Shown here piece after piece: positions 6,586 through 11,840 of a stretch of DNA of 11,840 nucleotides. A program made the position numbers and the translations under genes. The notes beneath the pieces were generated by a model that saw only the letters and a program-made list of their open reading frames with translations, did not search any database and was not told the origin of the DNA. Within the stretch, counting starts at the first letter, position 1; the number at the start of each line of letters is the position of its first letter. The stretch comes from Thermodesulfovibrionales bacterium (lineage in GTDB: Bacteria > Nitrospirota > Thermodesulfovibrionia > Thermodesulfovibrionales > SM23-35): NCBI GenBank assembly GCA_020062205.1, contig JAGUWT010000052.1, forward strand, positions 1 through 11,840, written 5' to 3'.

Positions 6586-6647
6586 CAATTGTTATTAATT
6601 CTAACACCAACAATGTACGCATATTCGCGATGAACCCCTTTTTTGTT

Positions 6648-8654
6648 TTACTCAATAGCTTCACAAAGAAGATCTGATATGTCTTTAACACTAAGCTTTT
6701 CCTCATTCCCAGTTGTTTTCAGAGCATCCTGGAACATGACAATGTCTTTCGGACAGGAAACAACAAGCGCTTGAACTCCACGAAGTGAAACAGCTTCCCG
6801 TATCCGACTTTCAGACGGGCGCTCCTTGATTCCTGGTTGGTCGGACATCCAGATTCTTCCCCCTCCAGCACCGCAACAATAACTTTTTGAGCGGTTCCTT
6901 GGCATTTCCACCAACTTTGTTCCTACCGTCTTAAGGACCCTTCTCGGTGCATCATAGATTCCATTGTATCTACCTAAATAGCAAGAATCATGATAGGTCA
7001 CAGTTTGATTCAGTCTCTTACTGATTCGTAATTTCCCTTGTTGTATTAACTTATCCAAGACTTCAGTATAATGTTTAATCTGATATGTTCCGTTTAAGCC
7101 ATACTCATTCTTTAATGTATTGTACGTATGCGGATCAGTTGTTACAATCATTTTGAATTGTGCTTTCTCAAGTGCCTGCATATTTTTCTCTTTCAGGATT
7201 TCAAACAGACCTTCTTCCCCAATCCGTCGGACATCATTACCAGAGTTTCTTTCTCCTTCGAAAAGTATACCAAAATCCAATCCGGCTTTCTGAAAAACTT
7301 TTGCTGTAGTTCGCGTGATATTTTGTATGCGAGGATCATAAGAGGCGTAATCACCAACAAACCAGAGATACTCCACCTGTTCTTTTCGTGCATCTTTGAT
7401 TTTGAAATCCAATCCTTGTGTCCATTTAGCTCGCACACGATCTGATTGACCTAAGGAATTCCAGTAACGGCTCATCTTCGTTAGAACATCTTGTAGAGTT
7501 GTGTCCACAGATCCTTGCGCTACTAAGTATCGACGCATATTGACGATTAGTGGAATATGCTCATTGAACACAGGACACCGCTCCATGCAAGCGTAGCAAG
7601 TGGTACAAGCCCAGAGTTCAGCCACTGACACGGTTTTCCCGATTAAGGGACTCAATCCGTCTCCTTCTGATGTTTTGTCATCTTTACTCCTCAATCCTGC
7701 TTCCATTAAATGTTCCTTGAGGTGATGGACAATCATCCTCGGGGAAAGTTCGTATCCCGAAGTTAGTGCAGGGCAAACACGGTCGCATCTGCCGCACTCG
7801 GCGCAGGCGAAGGTATTGAACAACTGCCTCCATGTAAACTCATCCCATCGAGAGGCACCTGCCGATGTTTCATTTTTTGATCCAGGAACATCTAAACTAC
7901 CAGCTCGATCTATATTAGCAAAGAAAACACTAAAAGGCGAAGCCAAGAGATGCAGATGTTTAGAATAAGGCAAATAGGCGAGAAATCCGAGAACAACCAG
8001 TAGGTGCATCCAGAACATCATATGATGCCATCCCTGTGCTGAATCAATGGGAATACCAAGGAATATCTTGTAAAGAAGATTATCTGCAGGATTCAAACTC
8101 GCTTCCATCTGTCCTACAGTAACAGCACGAAATCCTATTCCAAAAAGAGTACTAAGCACCACTAAAGAAATCAAGGTGATGATGATGAAAGCATCCAATG
8201 ATTGCTGGAGATGAGGAGGTGGAAAAAAGGCACGGCGTATTACTGCGAATACCAGGCTTACAAGAACGAGCAGAGAGAAAACCAAAAAGAATATCCTGAT
8301 GATTCCTATTTCGTCAGCATAGGGAATAGGTAGAAACGGAAACAATCCTTTGAGAAGGTTCCAGCCAAACGTTCCCGCAAAGAGTATAAATCCCCAGAAA
8401 ATTATAAAATGTGCAATCCCGATGACATATTCATGAAGAAGCCGTTTCTGTCCAAGCACGAAGGTGATCAAATATCGAATTCGCTTTCCGAGCTGATCGA
8501 ATCGGTTCTCCGGATGTGCGCGGAGCAAAAGTTTGATAAACGCGATTATCCGTTTCCCAAATAATCCGAAAGCAATGAGTGTAATGATCCATAAAAGGAT
8601 ATATCCGGAAACACCAAAAATATTTATAGTTACGGGATCCATTTCAATAATCAT
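6648..8654 (-). CDS. Membrane-bound HdrD/NarI-like iron-sulfur protein (EMO-like ETF:quinone oxidoreductase)
   Basis: A protein of 668 residues. Residues 1-240 form a NarI-like heme b domain with about five membrane segments (near 15-33, 76-98, 118-140, 155-177 and 213-231). Candidate heme ligands are H74, H82, H210, H211 and H217. Two 4Fe-4S motifs follow: C284, C287, C290, C294 and C350, C353, C356, C360. Of two CCG domains, the first (about 430-545) has no cysteine at any expected position (GDYASYDPR, ERNSGND, TTDPHTY). The second keeps HDSCYLGR (C558), YCCGAGGGR (C593, C594) and SCP (C634). This layout directly after etfBA matches the EMO proteins described as linking reduced ETF to menaquinone in fatty-acid degraders (established knowledge; the direction here is inferred). 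The start overlaps the etfA stop as ATGA; a second Met at residue 5 is a less coupled alternative. The C-terminal half is paralogous to the gene at 4784-5992. Confidence 0.9.
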   Translation of the reverse strand: MIIEMDPVTINIFGVSGYILLWIITLIAFGLFGKRIIAFIKLLLRAHPENRFDQLGKRIRYLITFVLGQKRLLHEYVIGIAHFIIFWGFILFAGTFGWNLLKGLFPFLPIPYADEIGIIRIFFLVFSLLVLVSLVFAVIRRAFFPPPHLQQSLDAFIIITLISLVVLSTLFGIGFRAVTVGQMEASLNPADNLLYKIFLGIPIDSAQGWHHMMFWMHLLVVLGFLAYLPYSKHLHLLASPFSVFFANIDRAGSLDVPGSKNETSAGASRWDEFTWRQLFNTFACAECGRCDRVCPALTSGYELSPRMIVHHLKEHLMEAGLRSKDDKTSEGDGLSPLIGKTVSVAELWACTTCYACMERCPVFNEHIPLIVNMRRYLVAQGSVDTTLQDVLTKMSRYWNSLGQSDRVRAKWTQGLDFKIKDARKEQVEYLWFVGDYASYDPRIQNITRTTAKVFQKAGLDFGILFEGERNSGNDVRRIGEEGLFEILKEKNMQALEKAQFKMIVTTDPHTYNTLKNEYGLNGTYQIKHYTEVLDKLIQQGKLRISKRLNQTVTYHDSCYLGRYNGIYDAPRRVLKTVGTKLVEMPRNRSKSYCCGAGGGRIWMSDQPGIKERPSESRIREAVSLRGVQALVVSCPKDIVMFQDALKTTGNEEKLSVKDISDLLCEAIE

Positions 8655-9625
8655 TCACTCTTGTGAGTCTTTATCTCCTCAATGAGAGTTGGCACTATGT
8701 CGAAAAGATCTGCGCAAATCCCGTAATGTGATATGCCAAAAATCGGGGCATTGGGATCCGTGTTTATTGCGACAATAAGTCCGGAATCTTTCATCCCCTC
8801 CACATGCTCGGGTGCTCCACTTACGCCCAGAGACAGATAGAGTTTTGGCTTTACAGTCATCCCCGATTTGCCAACCTGGCGGCTCAAGGGTAGCCATCCC
8901 TGATCAATCACGGGTCGAGAGGCACATAGTGCACCGCCGAGAGCATCGGCAAGCTCATTCACAAGGGCAATATTGTCTGCGTTGGCAATCCCTCGACCTA
9001 CTGAAACGAGAACATCTTGCTTTGTTATATCTATATCTCCAGCTTCCGGTTCAAGGTATTTTTTGAAAATAACCTTTGTCTCTTCCAATGGAAGGTCTAA
9101 CATTTCTATAGAAGGTTTTCTGTCACTCTTGCCCGCATCAATAGGAAAAGAACCGGGGTAAACACTTACAACTCCACGATTCTCCTGCAAGCGAACATCA
9201 GAAAGAATTTTCCCTCCAAAAAGCTGACTTGTGAAACTCACCAATCCATCTTTCACCCGGATGTTTCTACAGAAATTGACGAAGGGAAGATTAAGACGGA
9301 AAGACAGTTTCGGTCCTATCCCTGTGGAAACATTTGTTCCCCCAATAAGCACGAGAGAAACGTTTTTTTGCTCAAAGAGCGTCTTAAGCAAAGCCGCCAC
9401 TACCTCGGATGAAGGCATATCCAATTGAGGATGATTGAGGACAAACACTGAATCAGAAACACCTAATTGCGATGCGAGAGGTGCAACGTCCTTGCCAAAA
9501 ATAACTGAATGGAGTGGAACCTTCATGTCATCGGCAAGTTTTCTACCGATGCCCAGCATTTCAAAGGTTAGGCTTGCGATATCACCTCTGAGGTGTTCAG
9601 CTAAAATGAGTATAGGTCCTTGCAT
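8651..9625 (-). CDS. etfA: Electron transfer flavoprotein alpha subunit
   Basis: The preferred start is the ATG at 9623-9625 (324 residues), because AAGGAG lies 9 bases upstream and MQGPILILAE is the normal EtfA opening. ATGs at 9634 (overlapping the etfB stop) and 9652 are less likely. Residues 1-190 form the variable alpha/beta domain. Residues about 200-320 form the FAD domain with VSVGRG (207-212), SRPVIDQGW (236-244), QVGKSG (250-255), GVSGAPEH (267-274) and AINTDPNAPIF (286-296). The usual GISGAIQH reads GVSGAPEH, with Ile-Gln replaced by Pro-Glu beside the flavin and the His retained, which may tune its potential (inference). It pairs with EtfB to carry electrons from acyl-CoA dehydrogenases or similar enzymes to the membrane protein encoded next. 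No dehydrogenase gene is in the window. The stop overlaps the EMO-like start by 4 bases. Confidence 0.95.
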   Translation of the reverse strand: MQGPILILAEHLRGDIASLTFEMLGIGRKLADDMKVPLHSVIFGKDVAPLASQLGVSDSVFVLNHPQLDMPSSEVVAALLKTLFEQKNVSLVLIGGTNVSTGIGPKLSFRLNLPFVNFCRNIRVKDGLVSFTSQLFGGKILSDVRLQENRGVVSVYPGSFPIDAGKSDRKPSIEMLDLPLEETKVIFKKYLEPEAGDIDITKQDVLVSVGRGIANADNIALVNELADALGGALCASRPVIDQGWLPLSRQVGKSGMTVKPKLYLSLGVSGAPEHVEGMKDSGLIVAINTDPNAPIFGISHYGICADLFDIVPTLIEEIKTHKSE

Positions 9626-9630
9626 AGTTT

Positions 9631-10419
9631 TCATCTCCTTATAATTCCACATTCTACAAGTATTTCGATGATTTGAGTAGAGACCTTTTCTGGCGGTCCC
9701 TCTATCATCTTTGCTTTGCCCGCCACTTCAGGTATGAACAATCTTTCAACGGACAAACCGCTGATAATTTCAGATGGCGATACATCTACAGTTTCAATCC
9801 GAGTAGATTTCATGATGGAACGAACCTTTGCAACTGGAACATACCTCGGAGGTTTTTCTGCTGCTTGTACGCCTAACACGGCAGGCAAAGGTAATTCAAA
9901 TTCGCCGCGAAGTCCTCCAGCAAATTCCTTCATTACTATTGCCTTTTTCTTTTCTTCATCCAGGCGAATCCCCGTTACAACTCCTACATAATGTGCTCCA
10001 AGGATTTCCGCTAAATAAGGTGCAACTTCTCCTTCTAGATCGTCTATAGCTTGAGAACCGATTAGTATCAAAGTTTCAGAGCCAATCTGGTGTTGTGTTA
10101 ACGAAAAGTACGAAGCGAACAGTTTGGCAATCGCAGGTGCTTGAATGCCAGCCCAATCCCCGGGCAATTTCACTGCGCAGTCGGCACCCTTTGCGATGGC
10201 AGTGAAAAGAACCTCTTCCACTTCAGGAGCTTCCATTGCCACCACAGTAACCGTTCCACCATATTTTTCTTTCAATATGACAGCCTCCTCCAATGCATGC
10301 TCATCGGGATCACTTAGTTTCATCCTGAGCCATTGTGTATCAAGAGACTTACCATCTTCTCCTATTAACAATTCTTCCACAACATCAGGAACCATTTTTA
10401 GAAAAACAAATATGTCCAT
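9631..10419 (-). CDS. etfB: Electron transfer flavoprotein beta subunit
   Basis: A protein of 262 residues, the usual size. It opens with MDIFVFLKMVPD, followed by the EtfB signature LSDPDEHALEEAVILKEKYG at about 35-54. The nucleotide-binding region SQAIDDLEGEVAP replaces the common QAIDGDTAQVGP. From memory, variants like this occur among ETFs that work with membrane iron-sulfur oxidoreductases. I therefore do not assign it to the flavin-bifurcating class, and which nucleotide sits in this subunit (AMP or FAD) cannot be told by eye. A Shine-Dalgarno AAGGA at 10428-10432, 8 bases before the ATG, supports the start. The upstream toxin-like gene ends 20 bases away, so etfB is either read through from it and hdrB or has a promoter hidden in the AT-rich insertion. 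etfA follows after 5 bases. Confidence 0.95.
   Translation of the reverse strand: MDIFVFLKMVPDVVEELLIGEDGKSLDTQWLRMKLSDPDEHALEEAVILKEKYGGTVTVVAMEAPEVEEVLFTAIAKGADCAVKLPGDWAGIQAPAIAKLFASYFSLTQHQIGSETLILIGSQAIDDLEGEVAPYLAEILGAHYVGVVTGIRLDEEKKKAIVMKEFAGGLRGEFELPLPAVLGVQAAEKPPRYVPVAKVRSIMKSTRIETVDVSPSEIISGLSVERLFIPEVAGKAKMIEGPPEKVSTQIIEILVECGIIRR
9635..9640 (-). promoter_or_regulatory. Ribosome binding site deciding the etfA start
   Basis: The minus strand reads AAGGAG, inside the last codons of etfB. It lies 9 bases from the ATG at 9625 and only 1 base before the in-frame ATG at 9634, which argues for the 9625 start. Confidence 0.7.
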
Positions 10420-10439
10420 AAATTGTATCCTTATTATTC

Positions 10440-11108
10440 TTACCTCTTAAAAATTTCTTTTTTCAATTTTTTAGCTTCGTTTAAAAAGAATTTCTCCATA
10501 TCAATTTTTTTAAAACGTTTTCGCATATCCAAGATTTCTTTAAAATCTTTTACTCTCAAGAATTGAGCAGCTAAATTTAATTTATCTATGTGCCAGTCAA
10601 ATTTAGATTTTGCATCTAAAATAAGTTTTTCTAAAGGGTACTGCTTTTCTTTTAAAATGAAGTAAAGATCAACATAATCTCTTCCTCTGGGTTGCATAAA
10701 AAGAGTGTGAATTTTATCTACAGCAATATCATAAATACTTGCTACATCTAATCCCTTATAATTTTTTCCTTTTTCTATTCGTGGGAATGGATAGTAATTA
10801 AAATCAACCTTTAAACTTTCTTTGTCTGAGTAAATTAAATGATAACTAAAAAGACCTAAAAACTGACTTCTTTCAATTTTTATAATATTTAATTGGTTAG
10901 AGATTTTTTTTAAAAAAACATCGATGACTACGGGAGGAACCTCTTGTTTTTCAGAAAAAAAGTCAAGATCCTTCGATACACGATGGTTTAGATAAAAACC
11001 AGCCAAAGCACTGCCACCAGTTAAATAAAATTTCTTAGTTATTTTTTCCTCTTGAGCGGCAAGTTCCAAAAAGTTAAATTGTTTGGAAGTGAATAATTCT
11101 TTTTCCAT
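10440..11108 (-). CDS. AbiEii/AbiGii-type nucleotidyltransferase (putative toxin)
   Basis: A protein of 222 residues with the nucleotidyltransferase fold of the AbiEii/AbiGii toxin family. It has the GGSAL motif at 31-35, the metal-binding pair D47 and D49 in KDLDFFSE, a third acidic position D102 in VDFNYYPF, and the family's later DIAVDKIHTLF and RGRDYVDLYF blocks (K132, D144). The opening MEKELFTSKQFNFLE supports this start. Related toxins add nucleotides to RNA or similar targets and act in phage defence; the target here is unknown. Its base composition is very AT-rich (about 25% G+C in sampled lines against about 50% in an etfB line), a sign of transfer. It overlaps its upstream partner gene by 70 bases, and etfB follows after 20 bases without a visible terminator. 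Confidence 0.85.
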   Translation of the reverse strand: MEKELFTSKQFNFLELAAQEEKITKKFYLTGGSALAGFYLNHRVSKDLDFFSEKQEVPPVVIDVFLKKISNQLNIIKIERSQFLGLFSYHLIYSDKESLKVDFNYYPFPRIEKGKNYKGLDVASIYDIAVDKIHTLFMQPRGRDYVDLYFILKEKQYPLEKLILDAKSKFDWHIDKLNLAAQFLRVKDFKEILDMRKRFKKIDMEKFFLNEAKKLKKEIFKR

Positions 11109-11302
11109 AATAAATACTCTATTAAACGTCTTTTATAAGGGTCTATTTTATTTTTTATTTTTTTCCAATATTTTCTTACTAATCTTTCACTTATTTTTTC
11201 ATCAGGTGATCCATAGTTTATCATCTGCTCTAATCTCCAGATTTTATAACCTTGCGGGTCTTCTTTTTTAAATTTTTCCTCATCAATTGACCAGTTATAC
11301 AT
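11039..11302 (-). CDS. Small partner of the AbiEii-type protein, putative antitoxin
   Basis: A lysine-rich protein of 87 residues from the ATG at 11300-11302; a TTG at 11320 would add six residues (MVEKFD) with weaker support. No domain is recognised. It has WRLEQMINYGSPDEKISE in the first half and KIDPYKRRLIEYLLWKK near the end, a pattern I recall from small proteins placed just before AbiEii-like nucleotidyltransferases. An antitoxin role is inferred only from position, small size and the 70-base overlap with the next gene. No helix-turn-helix is obvious. It is very AT-rich (18% G+C in one sampled 60-base line covering its 3' half), like its neighbour. The 103 bases upstream (11303-11405) are nearly all A and T and contain TATAAAAT- and TATATAAA-like words that could hold a promoter, but no matching -35 element or terminator is clear. 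Confidence 0.6.
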   Translation of the reverse strand: MYNWSIDEEKFKKEDPQGYKIWRLEQMINYGSPDEKISERLVRKYWKKIKNKIDPYKRRLIEYLLWKKNYSLPNNLTFWNLPLKRKK

Positions 11303-11405
11303 ATCAAATTTTTCTACCAAAAAATTTTTATTTTTATAATTAAACTATTGCTGTTTTATATATCCATTTTAGTTTAAATTTTATAAAACTTATCACGAAG
11401 CTATC

Positions 11406-11840
11406 TTACTTCTCAGCATAGGATAATATGGAGCGAGTGGAGACTAATTCGCTTCCAATACCTAAGTTCTTTGGATCAACCCCAAAAGCTAATCCCATAA
11501 GCTGTGTAAAATACATTACTGGAATAGACAACTCGGTGCCGAATTCCTGGTTAACTTGTTTCTGATAACATTCCAAATTGACCTGACACAGCGGGCATGC
11601 CGTAGCAATGACCGCCGCGCCAGAATCGACAGCACTCTGAAGTAGATTCCGCATCATGCTGAGGGCTGACTGGCGACTCGTAATAATCAAGGCGCCGCCG
11701 CAACAGCGAAGTTTGAGAGGGAATTCAATAGGCACAGCGCCTGTCGCTGATATTAGATCCTCAAAGAACCGCGGCTGCTCGACGTCCTCATGGTCTTTCC
11801 TCGGTCTTAATATTTGACATCCATAGTAGGGAGCCACACG
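11406..11840 (-). CDS. hdrB: Heterodisulfide reductase subunit B-like protein, 5' part beyond window
   Basis: The frame is open to the window edge (144 residues visible, about half of a typical HdrB). The GTG at 11837 is an internal codon, since RVAPYYGCQILRP is the conserved middle of HdrB. The visible C-terminal CCG domain is complete: C8 in YYGC, C46 and C47 in RCCGG, C82 and C85 in CPLC. Unlike in the two HdrD-like proteins downstream, no ligand is lost, so it can be expected to bind an intact non-cubane-type cluster for disulfide or thiol chemistry. Whether HdrC and a full HdrA are encoded beyond the edge cannot be seen. It is the first visible gene of the operon; the AT-rich toxin-like pair follows after about 100 bases. 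Confidence 0.9.
   Translation of the reverse strand, partial: RVAPYYGCQILRPRKDHEDVEQPRFFEDLISATGAVPIEFPLKLRCCGGALIITSRQSALSMMRNLLQSAVDSGAAVIATACPLCQVNLECYQKQVNQEFGTELSIPVMYFTQLMGLAFGVDPKNLGIGSELVSTRSILSYAEK

Larger units (their letters stand above)
6034..6588 (-). mobile_element. IS200/RAYT-type single-gene element with nested palindromic ends
   Basis: About 555 bases containing one Y1 transposase gene. The outer ends are 23-base inverted repeats (6034-6056 and 6566-6588) with one mismatch. Each contains a hairpin with a 9-base stem, CCACGACCT...AGGTCGTGG. A second, exact 15-base inverted repeat lies inside (6079-6093 and 6525-6539) with the palindromes GGCTTTAGCC and GGCTAAAGCC. Such palindromic ends fit the single-strand hairpin recognition of IS200 and REP-associated transposases. 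No target duplication is expected for this type and none was seen. It sits between the EMO-like gene and the HdrC-HdrB gene, with 42 and 59 bases to spare. Confidence 0.8.

Noticed and set aside
9716..9991. Plus-strand open frames over etfB and etfA
   Set aside because: Antisense shadows of well-conserved etf genes, with no domain or ribosome site.
11303..11405. Promoter or terminator upstream of the toxin-like pair
   Set aside because: Several TATAAT-like words exist but the region is almost pure A and T, so matches are expected by chance; no GC-rich hairpin is present.
11835..11837. GTG as a start of the HdrB-like gene
   Set aside because: It is inside the conserved VAPYYGC motif and the frame continues to the window edge, so the gene is cut by the window.

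Overview
The window is a dense stretch of genes that all read leftward (minus strand). It comes from an anaerobic or facultative member of the Bacteroidota/Ignavibacteria/FCB group. The main evidence is two tandem secreted proteins with the Por secretion system (T9SS) type A tail (QNYPNPFNP core). A Chlorobi/Ignavibacteria-like or candidate-phylum FCB lineage is my best guess; the sequence alone does not fix the taxon. In transcription order (right to left), the core is a redox operon. It starts with the 3' part of an HdrB-type subunit (11406-11840), followed by an AT-rich two-gene insertion resembling an AbiEii nucleotidyltransferase toxin with a small partner (10440-11302). Next come etfB (9631-10419), etfA (8651-9625) and a membrane-bound NarI/HdrD-like iron-sulfur protein (6648-8654). 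The latter resembles the ETF:(methyl)menaquinone oxidoreductases (EMO) of fatty-acid degraders. A small IS200/RAYT-type element (6034-6588) sits between this gene and a soluble HdrC-HdrB fusion (4784-5992). The operon continues with a half-length HdrA-like flavoprotein (3897-4769), a DRTGG-domain protein (3517-3891), an RsbW/RsbT-like ATPase (3072-3524) and a protein built on the [FeFe]-hydrogenase fold that lacks most of the catalytic motifs (1685-3016). Two paralogous T9SS cargo proteins follow (753-1682 and 1-696, the second cut by the window edge). How the parts may work together (inference): EtfAB would collect electrons from acyl-CoA dehydrogenases or a similar donor. The membrane protein would exchange them with menaquinone through b hemes. 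The Hdr-like proteins (HdrB, HdrC-HdrB fusion, half HdrA) would link this to thiol/disulfide or ferredoxin-level chemistry. The hydrogenase-like protein, ATPase and DRTGG protein look like a sensing or electron-relay module that accompanies such redox operons in anaerobes. Tight spacing (4-nt ATGA overlap of etfA and the EMO-like gene, 8-nt overlap of the DRTGG and ATPase genes, gaps of 2-20 nt elsewhere) supports co-transcription, and no internal terminator was recognised. The most unusual points are the combination of EtfAB, EMO-like protein, Hdr modules and hydrogenase-like regulatory trio in one run; the HdrA that stops right after its inserted ferredoxin; the stepwise loss of cysteines in the first CCG domain of the two HdrD-like proteins; the two foreign insertions inside the run; a palindromic repeat read in frame inside a T9SS domain; and a heptanucleotide tandem repeat in the only gap of the regulatory trio. 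No tRNA, rRNA, CRISPR array, riboswitch or convincing promoter was seen.
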